NCBI GenBank assembly: GCA_016297495.1
Contig: JAEDGN010000005.1
Span: forward strand, 6,270-70,269
Origin: Coprococcus sp.
GTDB lineage: Bacteria > Bacillota > Clostridia > Lachnospirales > Lachnospiraceae
Length of the DNA stretch: 64,000 nucleotides
Reading direction: 5' to 3'
Shown: in pieces, positions 43,409 through 52,237 of the stretch
Numbering within the stretch: the first letter of the stretch is position 1
Layout of the letters: each line of letters opens with the position of its first letter
Program-made: the position numbers and the translations under genes
The notes under the pieces: generated by a model
The model's input: the letters and a program-made list of their open reading frames with translations, nothing else
The model's database searches: none
What the model was told of the DNA's origin: nothing

Positions 43409-43550
43409 TATAGATTAAATTTCACAAAACATATTTGCGTTTTTAATAATTTCCCTTTCTATTGTTATGTAATTAACATTTTTTATCTAAAAAATTATCA
43501 TAATACAATCATTAATCCTTGAATTATGTAAGCTCGTTACCTATATCAGC

Positions 43551-43586
43551 AAAAAAATGCCAGAACGTGCACTCACATTCTGACAT
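43551..43586 (-). terminator. Terminator after the citrate synthase locus
   Basis: Minus strand: ATGTCAGAA (43578-43586) pairs with TTCTGGCAT (43557-43565, one G-U) and is followed by seven U. It lies about 100 nt past the gene's stop. Confidence 0.78.
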
Positions 43587-43684
43587 TTTTTTAACATATT
43601 ATTTTTTCTGTTTCTTCTTATTAATAGAGTAAGGTTATTTATTTTTTTGTACAGTTTTTACTTCATCGGAAGAATTGCACAAAA

Positions 43685-44674
43685 TTAAATACATTCTTTT
43701 TTCTTCTCAATTCTTCGGTGATTTCCCCCGCAAATTTCATGACCGCTTCTCTTCTCAAGGGTCTGATATACTTTCTTTTCTGCGACACTTTTATAGGCCG
43801 GTCGGATGATTTTATCCGCATTCACCAGTTCTTCCATTCGATGAGCACTCCAACCCACGATTCTCGCCATTGCAAAAATCGGTGTATACAATTCCAGCGG
43901 AATATCCAGCATACTGTAAACAAAACCACTGTAAAAGTCCACATTGGCACTGACACCTTTGTAAATCTTACGCTTCCGGGCAATCACCTCGGGAGCAAGC
44001 CGTTCAATCATGGCATAAAGATTGAAGTCATCCATACGGCCTTTTTCTTCCGCCAGGCTTTGAACGAAATGCTTGAATATCATGGCCCTTGGATCAGACA
44101 ATGAGTAAACCGCATGTCCCATGCCGTAAATAAGACCTTTCTGATCAAATGCCTTTTTATCTACCAGCTTCTCCAGATAGTCTTTTACTGCATCTTCATC
44201 TGAAATATCCGTCACATTCTTTTTCAGATCCTCCATCATCTCCATGACTTTAATATTGGCACCGCCATGCTTTGGTCCCTTCAGAGAAGCCAGCGCTGCC
44301 GCTACCACAGAATAAGTATCTGAACCCGAGGAAGTCACCACATGGGTGGTAAAACTGGAATTATTGCCCCCGCCGTGTTCCATATGAAGTATCAATGCTA
44401 CATCCAGCACCCGTGCTTCCAGCTGCGTATACTTTTTATCCGGCCGCAGCATCATCAGTATATTCTCCGAGGTTGACAATTCAGGGGAAGGTCTGTGGAT
44501 ATACATACTCTCCTCCCGTTCATAGTGATTATAAGCATGATATCCATAGACAGCCATCATAGGCAATTCACTAATAAGCATCATACATTGTCTGAGTACA
44601 TTTGAATAGCTCAGATCATTGACACGGCTGTCGTAGGAAGCCAGTGTCAGTACGCTTTTCATCAACGAATTCAT
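43685..44674 (-). pseudogene. Citrate synthase, C-terminal fragment
   Basis: A 329-codon frame carrying most of a citrate synthase (condensation of acetyl-CoA and oxaloacetate). Active-site regions are intact: HMEHGGGNNSSFTTHVVTSSGSDTYS, LKGPKHGGANIKV, YGMGHAVY and SANVDFYSGFVY. The N-terminal 113 codons lie in a different frame (44616-44957). Compared with the family as I know it, about 45-50 residues between REQRY and MNSLMKS are missing and the frame changes at the joint near 44675. GGGAG lies about 10 nt before the ATG 44674, so separate translation is conceivable. The last ~20 residues also run past the usual family end and read oddly. Most likely a broken gene or an assembly error. Confidence 0.75.
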
Positions 44675-44957
44675 AATATCTCTGCTCCCTGACAGCTCTC
44701 AGCACCAGTTCTCTGACATCATATCCTCTATAAAATAATCGGCCATCACAGGGCACTTTTTTTCCGTCTGTCATATTAAAGGCTTCTATTGTGGAAATTG
44801 TAGTCAATCCTGCCACAACCCCATTACCATTCTTATCTCTCAGTCCCCGCTTCACATTGTATTCGTCGTATAATTCCGGATCAATGGCATCTTTTTCCTC
44901 ATATAATGCAGCATGTTCATCCAGAAAATCAAAAAGCAAATGCTTCATATCACTCAT
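44616..44957 (-). pseudogene. Citrate synthase, N-terminal fragment
   Basis: A 113-codon frame with the normal N-terminus of a clostridial-type citrate synthase: NVKRGLRDKNGNGVVAGL, STIEAFNMTDGKK, GRLFYRGYDVRELVL, ending in true homology at VREQRY. After that the frame reads YEFVDEKRTDTGFLRQPCQ and stops, while the other frame continues as citrate synthase. The ATG at 44957 has AAGGAG 8-10 nt upstream and a good promoter, so the locus was recently active. Together with 43685-44674 it forms one disrupted gene. Confidence 0.75.
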
Positions 44958-45007
44958 AGGCTTCTCTCCTTCCAGATTTTATGTTATCTTTCATAAATAT
45001 TTTTATA

Positions 45008-45035
45008 ATTATAGTTCATCATAGATGAAAGTCAA
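45008..45035 (-). promoter_or_regulatory. Promoter and operator-like palindrome of the citrate synthase locus
   Basis: Minus strand: TTGACT (45030-45035), 16-nt spacer, TATAAT (45008-45013). A perfect dyad TTCATC-N3-GATGAA (45015-45029) fills the spacer almost exactly, as an operator would. Confidence 0.68.
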
Positions 45036-45087
45036 CAGCATGCCCATTTTCTTTATTATCTTTCATTTTTTCTTTTTATATGTTTTA

Positions 45088-45385
45088 CTAAAATTTAATG
45101 ACAATAATAAAAAAGCACAAAAAAAACACTTCATTAATCTGCGCCCATAAAGCAGAATAACAAAATGTTTCTTCTGTGAATATGATCAGAATCCCATAAG
45201 ATACTTTATCTTCATCCATTGTAAGTGGTAGGGTCAAGGAGGAAGAAGCTTCTTGCACATTCCCAATTATATTCAATCTTTGGAATCATCTCCGCTGGTA
45301 AATCCGGAAATTATTCCCATACGGTTTCCGTTCTATCTGACCGTATGACACACATTTCTGTGCCGTAATCCGACAAACTATTCCT
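45088..45385 (-). pseudogene. Possible decayed gene fragment in the divergent intergenic region
   Basis: Two minus-strand frames here read like coding sequence but are broken by stops. One (about 45385-45215) gives SDYGTEMCVIRSDRTETVWE, a stop, then FPDLPAEMIPKIEYNWE. The other (45276-45088, TTG start, no ribosome site) gives SSLTLPLTMDEDKVSYGILI, which resembles the end of a GAF-type domain. I could not join them into a known protein. Also in this stretch are inverted repeats CATACGGT/ACCGTATG (45318-45325, 45340-45347). It may be a remnant or chance. Confidence 0.25.
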
Positions 45386-45478
45386 TTGTCAAATCACGGT
45401 GTTATTTTACCCAATTTATCTCTATTATAAAATGAAATCAAATAGATATATCTTGCATCTTTTTTTGTCATTTCTATT

Positions 45479-45507
45479 CAAAATTGAATCAATTAAAGTC
45501 AATTTTG
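45479..45507 (+). promoter_or_regulatory. Inverted repeat upstream of the helix-turn-helix gene
   Basis: CAAAATTGA (45479-45487) and TCAATTTTG (45499-45507) are perfect 9-bp arms with an 11-nt gap, abutting the -35. A regulator, perhaps the product itself, could bind here. Confidence 0.5.
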
Positions 45508-45536
45508 TTGTCAAGTCAGAAATCAAATGATATACT
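45508..45536 (+). promoter_or_regulatory. Promoter of the helix-turn-helix gene
   Basis: TTGTCA (45508-45513), 17-nt spacer, TATACT (45531-45536); start near 45543. AAGGAGG follows about 8 nt before the ATG at 45570. Confidence 0.75.
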
Positions 45537-45569
45537 TATTATTGAAAGATATTATAAGGAGGGAACTCA

Positions 45570-47045
45570 ATGAATGCCTATGGTTTTTTGTTAAAAAAAC
45601 TGATTCGTTTCACCAATATCAAATTGACCAATCTGGCTGAAATTGTGGGATATGATACATCTTATATCAGTAAATGGTGTAATAAAGACAAACTTCCTGC
45701 AGCCAAAGCCGCCTCCTCTGTCAACAAATGTCTTGCTGATGTCTTTGCCGGAGAAATCTTTGCCCAGGGTGAAGAAGCACTTTTTGCCAGAGATTTTAAA
45801 ATAGAAGAACCCATAGATGAAGAACAATTGGCAGACTTTATTCTCCAGATATTAAAAGCAGCATACAAAGAGTCTTACGACAATACCACAGACACCACAC
45901 GCGCTGTCGCCTCATCACAACATCGTCTTCTCCTATGGGAGCCTGATATCAAGGCTTTTTTTAAAACAGAACTGCCTCAGCTGGTCAGACAAATGGGTGA
46001 AAGCTGCCATATCCTCTGCACCATGGATATCTGCAGTTTTCTTCCAAATCTCAGCTTTGAATACCAATGCATGGACTTGCCGGATATCCCAATCTATATT
46101 CAAATGGGCATCAATTTACACCAGTGTGAAAAACAGATGGACTATATTTTTCAATTATACTATCTCCTCAATCATTATCATTATATCAATTTTGATTTCT
46201 ATGATAATCACACCATCAATCTGATGAACATGCTTGTCATCAAAGACTGTATGGCCATTCAGTGTTCCCTGGATAAAGACCATAGTATCAGCGTAGTTTC
46301 CATTATTACAGATATCACCCAGGTAAATGAAATATATGAAAAAATAGCGCCTGAATTTACACCGAACACTCTTCTGATCCACTCCGCCAATTCAGAAGAA
46401 CTATTTTACAATGGTTACAGAACGGAATTCTATGCCCACAACAATTTTCAGATACTGCTGACCCATGGATTTGAATTTCTTCTGCCTCCTGAAATGAACT
46501 CAAGACTGAATCAGTCCGCCAGGGAACAGGGATTCAGCGAAAATATGGGACATCTGATTACCCATCTGGGCATTACCTGGGAAGAGATTTTCGAAAAAGG
46601 GTGTATTGAATTCTATTTGCTCAAAACAAGCCTTATGCAGTATATATCAGATGGCACTATCTATTTTACAGATATCGTTTACCATATGTCGAAGGATGAA
46701 CGCAAAAGCCATCTGAAACATGTCATTGAACTGATCCAGAAAAATCCGAATATCCGTTTTTACATCATCGATGACGAATTTGTTCCTAACTCAGCCGATC
46801 TGTTCCGAATGTCCGTTTACAACAATAAAAAGAAGCTGTTCCTGAAGAACACCGGGCATCACAGCAACCCGCACAGCCCTGCTTTTTATACAATTCAGAA
46901 TAATATTCTTATTCGGGATATCAGTCAATATTTTGAAAAAATTCAGACTTCACCACTCTGCAATATTTATGAAAAGGATGATATCCTCAGATTCAACGAA
47001 AAATATGGCACACTCATCGAAAGAATGCTGTCTGTCAGCGAATAA
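45570..47045 (+). CDS. Helix-turn-helix protein, 491 aa, function unknown
   Basis: The only complete plus-strand gene here. The N-terminal ~60 residues look like a Cro/XRE-like helix-turn-helix: LTNLAEIVGYDTSYISKWCNKDKLPAAK. The rest (70-491) has no motif I know; it is globular, mixed alpha/beta, with no signal peptide or membrane helix, and rich in Tyr, His and Asp. Similar HTH-plus-large-domain proteins occur in Lachnospiraceae without assigned role. The start is set by AAGGAGG and a good promoter. It is divergent from citrate synthase with a 612-nt gap containing several dyads, so it might regulate that gene or itself. Confidence 0.75.
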   Translation: MNAYGFLLKKLIRFTNIKLTNLAEIVGYDTSYISKWCNKDKLPAAKAASSVNKCLADVFAGEIFAQGEEALFARDFKIEEPIDEEQLADFILQILKAAYKESYDNTTDTTRAVASSQHRLLLWEPDIKAFFKTELPQLVRQMGESCHILCTMDICSFLPNLSFEYQCMDLPDIPIYIQMGINLHQCEKQMDYIFQLYYLLNHYHYINFDFYDNHTINLMNMLVIKDCMAIQCSLDKDHSISVVSIITDITQVNEIYEKIAPEFTPNTLLIHSANSEELFYNGYRTEFYAHNNFQILLTHGFEFLLPPEMNSRLNQSAREQGFSENMGHLITHLGITWEEIFEKGCIEFYLLKTSLMQYISDGTIYFTDIVYHMSKDERKSHLKHVIELIQKNPNIRFYIIDDEFVPNSADLFRMSVYNNKKKLFLKNTGHHSNPHSPAFYTIQNNILIRDISQYFEKIQTSPLCNIYEKDDILRFNEKYGTLIERMLSVSE

Positions 47046-47072
47046 ACCTTACGCTGCTTCAGGCAGTATATC

Positions 47073-47134
47073 ATAGATAAGAAGTCCCCCTAAACATGCT
47101 CATCGCAAATCGTTTATGAGGACTTCTTATCTAT
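47073..47134. terminator. Terminator between the converging HTH and ppk genes
   Basis: ATAGATAAGAAGTCC (47073-47087) and its perfect complement (47120-47134) form a 15-bp stem with a 32-nt loop that itself can pair partly (TAAAC/GTTTA). The U-tract is short on the plus side and lacking on the minus side, so it fits the plus-strand gene best. Confidence 0.7.
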
Positions 47135-47174
47135 TTACTTCTCTTCAGCAGCTTTTATACCGAACGCGCGGCAG

Positions 47175-49304
47175 TTATTCTACATGGTAGAGTGGTTCGA
47201 ATACGCGGCGTACTTCCTGGTGCTCTTCTTCCGGCCCTCTGGCTTCGCTGATTGCTTTCTGACAGAAATATTCCTGGGAATTGAGGAGAACTTTCCCCCT
47301 CTTGTCTATTTTTGTGTAACTGCCGTCCGGCTGAAGGATATGGGCTTTGACATTATCTGCCAGCTGAGCGCTGAGAATATGTTTGACTTCCTTTTTGCAT
47401 TCTTCATCTTCCACCGGGAACATGATTTCCACACGTTTATCAAGATTTCTCGGCATCCAGTCCGCACTTCCCATATAGATATCTTCCCATCCGTCGTTGT
47501 AACAATAGAAGATTCTGCTATGTTCAAGAAAATTACCTACGATCGAACGAACATGTATGTTTTCACTAAGTCCAGGTATGCCTGCCTTCAAACAGCAGAT
47601 ACCGCGGATGATCAGATCAATCTGAACACCGGCGCAGGAAGCTTCATACAAAGCTTCGATGATTCTGGCATCACAGAGTGAATTCATTTTAGCTACGATC
47701 CTTGCTGTCTTACCCGCTCTGGCATGCATCGTCTCCCGTTCAATGAGTTTCAGGAATTTATCTCTGAGCCAGATTGGCGCCACCACCAGTTTGTTCCAGT
47801 GCGGCGGCTCGGAATAGCCGGAAAGCATGTTAAATACTGCCGTAGCATCCTCACCGATTGGTCGGGAACAGGTCAGCAGACCCATATCCGTATAGAGTTT
47901 TGCCGTCTGGTCATTATAATTACCCGTTCCCAGATGCACATAACGGCGGATCCCATCTTCATCCCTTCGAACAACCAGTGTAATCTTGCTGTGGGTCTTC
48001 AGGCCCCTCAGACCGTAAATAACATGGCATCCTGCCTTTTCAAGCATCTTTGCCCAGATAATATTATTTTCCTCGTCAAAACGGGCTTTCAGTTCCACCA
48101 GTACCGTTACCTGCTTGCCATTTTCCGCAGCAGCTGCCAAAGATGCTATGATCGGTGAATTGCCGCTGACACGGTAAAGCGTCTGTTTAATTGCCAGTAC
48201 ATCCGGATCTTTTGATGCCTGCTTGACAAACTCGATGACAGGGTCAAAGGTCTGATACGGATGATGCAGCAGAATATCCTTACGTCTGATCTGAGTGAAA
48301 ATATCTTCTTCCATATTCATACCTTTGACAGGCTGCGGCTTGTACTTTTCATAGCGGAGATGATCAAATCCTTCAAAACTGCTTACCTTCATGAGGAAAG
48401 TCAGATCGAGAGGCCCTCCAATACGATAGATAGCTTCTTCCGGTACATCCAGTTCTTTTTTGAGAATCTTCAGCAGCCTTTTATCCATGCTCTCCTCTGC
48501 CTCAAGACGGATCACCTCGCCCCACTGGCGCATCTTCAGCTGTTTTTGTATCTCTTTTAACAGATCTGCCGCATCCTCCTCATCAATGGACAGATCCGCA
48601 TTTCTCATGATACGATATGGATGCGCACAGATAACTTCATAATTCAGGAAAAGTTTCTGAATATTTTTCTCTATAATCTGTTCCAGAAGAATGACCGTTG
48701 TATCCTCCTCATGATCGGACGGAATCATTACCAGTCTTGGAAGTACATTCGGCACCTGCACCGTGGCAAAATCAAATTCCCCTTCCTGCTTCTCATCTCT
48801 GATCAATGCACCTATATTTAAAGTTTTATTCCGTATTAATGGAAATGGCCTTGAAGAATCCACAGCCATCGGTGTCAGTACCGGATAGACATCTCTCATA
48901 AAATAGTCATCGACAAATTCTGCCTGTTTCTGAGACAGATCTTCATACTGATCGATAATAATCATATGATTCTGTTTCAGCGCCGGCAGAAATGAACGAT
49001 TATAAGTGCTGTACTGAACACTGACCAGTTCATGGGTTTTCTCACTGATACGTACCAGCTGTTCCTGAGGCTTCATGCCTGCAATATCAGGCTTGGTATA
49101 TCCCGCATGGACCATATCCTTCAGAGAAGCCACACGGATCATGAAAAACTCATCCAGATTGGATGATGTGATACTTAAAAATTTTAACCTCTCAAAAAGG
49201 GGCAGACTTTTGTCCCTGGCTTCGCTTAATACTCTATAATCGAACTCCAGCCAGCTCAGCTCACGATTTCTGAAGTTCTCAGGCTGATTGAATTGACTGC
49301 TCAT
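47175..49304 (-). CDS. ppk1: Polyphosphate kinase Ppk1
   Basis: A 709-aa enzyme that polymerises the gamma-phosphate of ATP into polyphosphate. The four-domain order is complete: N domain with FRNRELSWLEFDYRVL, H domain, and two PLD-like C domains. The autophosphorylated His is in GLKTHSKITLVVRR and the second His in NFLEHSRIFYC. Length is normal. GGAGGT is 8 nt before the ATG. Just 6 nt separate it from the ppx gene upstream, so synthesis and breakdown of polyphosphate are co-expressed. Confidence 0.95.
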   Translation of the reverse strand: MSSQFNQPENFRNRELSWLEFDYRVLSEARDKSLPLFERLKFLSITSSNLDEFFMIRVASLKDMVHAGYTKPDIAGMKPQEQLVRISEKTHELVSVQYSTYNRSFLPALKQNHMIIIDQYEDLSQKQAEFVDDYFMRDVYPVLTPMAVDSSRPFPLIRNKTLNIGALIRDEKQEGEFDFATVQVPNVLPRLVMIPSDHEEDTTVILLEQIIEKNIQKLFLNYEVICAHPYRIMRNADLSIDEEDAADLLKEIQKQLKMRQWGEVIRLEAEESMDKRLLKILKKELDVPEEAIYRIGGPLDLTFLMKVSSFEGFDHLRYEKYKPQPVKGMNMEEDIFTQIRRKDILLHHPYQTFDPVIEFVKQASKDPDVLAIKQTLYRVSGNSPIIASLAAAAENGKQVTVLVELKARFDEENNIIWAKMLEKAGCHVIYGLRGLKTHSKITLVVRRDEDGIRRYVHLGTGNYNDQTAKLYTDMGLLTCSRPIGEDATAVFNMLSGYSEPPHWNKLVVAPIWLRDKFLKLIERETMHARAGKTARIVAKMNSLCDARIIEALYEASCAGVQIDLIIRGICCLKAGIPGLSENIHVRSIVGNFLEHSRIFYCYNDGWEDIYMGSADWMPRNLDKRVEIMFPVEDEECKKEVKHILSAQLADNVKAHILQPDGSYTKIDKRGKVLLNSQEYFCQKAISEARGPEEEHQEVRRVFEPLYHVE

Positions 49305-49310
49305 TTCCCA

Positions 49311-50846
49311 CTACCTCCTTTTTTGTCTGAGTACAGGCCTGAATCCGTATATCTCTTCGAAGAAATGACTCTTAAGCTCCATAGTGCTCTGCTCCAGAGT
49401 AATATCATAAAGAGTATCAGCCCTGATGATCAGTTCCTTGCCCTTAAATGCAGCATTGATTTTTTTGATTTTCTGCTTATGGCTTCTGTCCATCCCATTG
49501 GCAATACGCAGAATAGCTGTCAGCTTCAGCATACGGATATAGTTTTTTCTGTCGAGAGGTATCACAAGCTCCGTAATCTTCGGCACTGATGACCAGGAAT
49601 TGTATTTGATTGTATCTGCAATGATCCCCTTTTCCTGTTCGGAGAGACCCACAAATTCCGTTGCCATCACAATACTGCAGCTATAGTCCGTACCTCCCAG
49701 CATATTGACATATTTACCGCAGTCATGCAGAATACATGCCAGCTGCAGCAGCATTCTGTCCCTATGTCCAAGACCGGCTTCTTTCCTGATATCATCAAAA
49801 ACATCCAAAGCCAGTTTCTCCACATTGCCTGTATGATCCACATTAGAATCATATCTATCAGCAACAGCCCTGGCATAAGAAACAATATCCTCGGCAAAAT
49901 AATGAGCAGGCTCAATTTTTTCCTCTTTTTCCGCATATTCAACCACAATACCATCGCAAAGATCACAGCCTGCCGTCCAGATTTTCTCTGCTCCGGAAGC
50001 CTCAAAGATCTTTCTGTATACAATAATCGCAGGTTTCAGAAGAGTGGCCAGTTCATAGGGGATACTATATTTAACCGACAAATCTTCCACCCCGGAAGCC
50101 AGAATATTTTCATAGACTTCCTCGAATTTCTGCCGTTTCATATAATCTTTATCGCCGCTGCTTCCCATAATTTTCATGATAGAATCCATTTCCTCACCAA
50201 CAGCGACAATATGCCGAACCCTGTGATCGTTCATAAACAGCCTTGAAAATGTATCAATATAATTGCCGATATAATCGTCCATAACAGTCACAAAATTGGT
50301 AGACTGTCCCTCCAGATCAGCCAGAATCTCTCTGATACGCAGGGAACCCAGTTTCAGATTCTGTGTGTAAATGAGCTTTCCGCTGTCATAGACTGTAATC
50401 TGCAGACTGCCGGCTCCCATATCTATGACGGCTGCTCCCTCCCTTATCAGCTTCTCAAAATTCTTCATACCATTGGCCACAGATTTCAGCAGCAGAAAAC
50501 GCTGCTGGGCATTATCTATGGTCTTTACCTCAAGCCCCGTCCGCACTCTGATCTGATCAATGATCAGATCACAATTACTTGCCTCACGCAAAGCGCTGCT
50601 TCCATAAGCCAGATATCCGGCCACTTTGTATTCCTGCATCTTGAAGGCAAAGCTGGCCAGCACATCACAGAGTTCCCGGACCAGGTCATATTCAATATAG
50701 CCCTTTATGTAGGTATCACTGCCCAGTTCAATATAATAACGAACATAATCAATCTCCCGGATACCACCCTTTTTGGAGATCTCATATATCTTCATACTGA
50801 CTTCACCGGAACCGACATTAATAGCAGCAAATGTTTTGTAAGCCAT
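49311..50846 (-). CDS. ppx: Exopolyphosphatase/guanosine pentaphosphatase with HD domain
   Basis: A 511-aa protein. The N-terminal ~310 residues are the Ppx/GppA actin-like ATPase fold: FAAINVGSGEVSMKIYE, YGSSALREASN, and GAAVIDMGAGSLQITVYD (phosphate loops). The C-terminal ~190 residues are an HD-type domain with LACILHDCGKYV. It would release phosphate from polyphosphate or pppGpp. The start is the ATG 50846 with AGGGG about 8 nt upstream; a GTG three codons earlier abuts that site. Confidence 0.9.
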   Translation of the reverse strand: MAYKTFAAINVGSGEVSMKIYEISKKGGIREIDYVRYYIELGSDTYIKGYIEYDLVRELCDVLASFAFKMQEYKVAGYLAYGSSALREASNCDLIIDQIRVRTGLEVKTIDNAQQRFLLLKSVANGMKNFEKLIREGAAVIDMGAGSLQITVYDSGKLIYTQNLKLGSLRIREILADLEGQSTNFVTVMDDYIGNYIDTFSRLFMNDHRVRHIVAVGEEMDSIMKIMGSSGDKDYMKRQKFEEVYENILASGVEDLSVKYSIPYELATLLKPAIIVYRKIFEASGAEKIWTAGCDLCDGIVVEYAEKEEKIEPAHYFAEDIVSYARAVADRYDSNVDHTGNVEKLALDVFDDIRKEAGLGHRDRMLLQLACILHDCGKYVNMLGGTDYSCSIVMATEFVGLSEQEKGIIADTIKYNSWSSVPKITELVIPLDRKNYIRMLKLTAILRIANGMDRSHKQKIKKINAAFKGKELIIRADTLYDITLEQSTMELKSHFFEEIYGFRPVLRQKRR

Positions 50847-50858
50847 ACTGCCCACCCC

Positions 50859-51998
50859 TTATTCAACCTGAATGTAATTTCCGAGTATCTTAAAATTAAT
50901 GGTTTCCTGTTCAATACCCTTTAGCGCATCCCGAACATGGGCTTCTCCCAGATTACCGTCAAAATCGATAAAAAACCGATATCGCCATTTTTCTCCCTGA
51001 ATTGGCCGTGACTCAATTTTAGTCATATTCAGGCTGTTAAAAATAATAAATCCGAGAATATGATACAAACTTCCTGTTTCATGGGCATTGGTCAGTTCAA
51101 AGGAGATACTGATGCCATCAGCCCCCTTCACATATTCCTTCCTGTTCCGGATAATAATAAATCTCGTAGAATTATTTTCATTATCACTGATATGATCCTC
51201 CAGAACAGACAGTTGATAATAAGCTGCCGCCGCAGGACTGGCAATGGCCGCCTGCGTCACATCCTGCTCCAACAGCACTTTTCTGGCACTGACCGCTGTA
51301 TTCTGCAGGCTCACCTGCTCCCATTCCGGTTTAGTATCCAGAAAACGACTGCATTGCATCAGTCCCTGCGGATGAGAATAGACTGTGCGAATCTGACGAA
51401 TATCCGCACCACGAAGCCCCAAAAGTGCATGTTCCACCTTCACCACATATTCACCCACAATATAATTATCATACAAATGCATCAGATCATAGACGTCGGT
51501 GATAATACCTGTTGATGTATTTTCCACTGGCAGCACACCATAATCAGCGTGCCTATTCTGAACTTCCTTCATTACATCTTCAAAAGTTGCCACATGATAA
51601 CAATCCACCTGATCTCCAAAATAACCAAGGGTCGCCTGATGTCCGTAAGCACCTTCCACTCCCTGAAATACAACCCGTGCATCTGCATAGTTCTGCGTTA
51701 TCTCGTCAAAGCCAAAATCCTCACGGCGATTTTCAGCCACCAGTTCATACTGTCGGACTCTGCTAATGGCCATCAGCTGATTAAACAGTGTTTCCACACC
51801 TCTGGCATTAAAAGGCGTTGTTGCCATATTTCTTGCTCTTTCAATTTTATTTCTTTCACGTTCCGGATCATAGACCTCCTTTCCGCATTCGATTTTGTAA
51901 CGGGCCACCTGCTCAGAAACACGCATGCGTTCCTCAAAAAGCCGTATCATTTCCTTATCAATATCATCTATCTTGTCTCTTAAAACTCCTAAATCCAT
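50859..51998 (-). CDS. pheA: Bifunctional chorismate mutase/prephenate dehydratase
   Basis: A 379-aa enzyme of phenylalanine synthesis. AroQ-type chorismate mutase occupies 1-90 (LRDKIDDIDKEMIRLFEERM, VARYKIECGKEVYD). The dehydratase domain follows from ~107 (VVFQGVEGAYGHQAT, PVENTSTGII, NNSTRFIII with the catalytic Thr). A regulatory ACT domain covers ~295-375 with TKIESRPIQGEKWRY, the Phe-binding ESRP motif, so feedback inhibition is expected. AGGAG is 9 nt before the ATG. It is 12 nt upstream of ppx; whether the two share a transcript for a reason is unclear. Confidence 0.95.
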   Translation of the reverse strand: MDLGVLRDKIDDIDKEMIRLFEERMRVSEQVARYKIECGKEVYDPERERNKIERARNMATTPFNARGVETLFNQLMAISRVRQYELVAENRREDFGFDEITQNYADARVVFQGVEGAYGHQATLGYFGDQVDCYHVATFEDVMKEVQNRHADYGVLPVENTSTGIITDVYDLMHLYDNYIVGEYVVKVEHALLGLRGADIRQIRTVYSHPQGLMQCSRFLDTKPEWEQVSLQNTAVSARKVLLEQDVTQAAIASPAAAAYYQLSVLEDHISDNENNSTRFIIIRNRKEYVKGADGISISFELTNAHETGSLYHILGFIIFNSLNMTKIESRPIQGEKWRYRFFIDFDGNLGEAHVRDALKGIEQETINFKILGNYIQVE

Positions 51999-52069
51999 TT
52001 AATTATTCTCCTGCTTCTATCCCCTTAATTTATCTATATATTTCTACCTGAAACCCGGCAGTTGGACTG

Positions 52070-52237
52070 TTACTTTTCTTTCAATAATGCCAGCAGTTCA
52101 TCCACTGTCCGGTTCAGATACGGATGTCGGAAATAGCCGGCAATGTCGGAAAGCGGCTTCAAAACAAATTCTCTGTTGGCCATATCCATATGAGGGATAT
52201 GGAGATCCGGTGTATCAATGATACAGTGATCATAAAA
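52070..52237 (-). pseudogene. Out-of-frame C-terminal end of FolK
   Basis: In the frame one base off from folB-folK, the sequence from the T run reads FYDHCIIDTPDLHIPHMDM, then NREFVLKPLSDIAGYFRHP, ending LLALLKEK and TAA at 52070. This is the normal HPPK C-terminus (the PHxxMxxRxFVLxPLxDIAP-like block), so the coding sequence beyond the shift is well preserved and the lesion is recent or artefactual. Confidence 0.8.

Noticed and set aside
45088..45276. 62-codon minus-strand ORF as an intact gene
   Set aside because: TTG start without ribosome site and protein-like sequence that begins mid-domain; kept only as a possible remnant.
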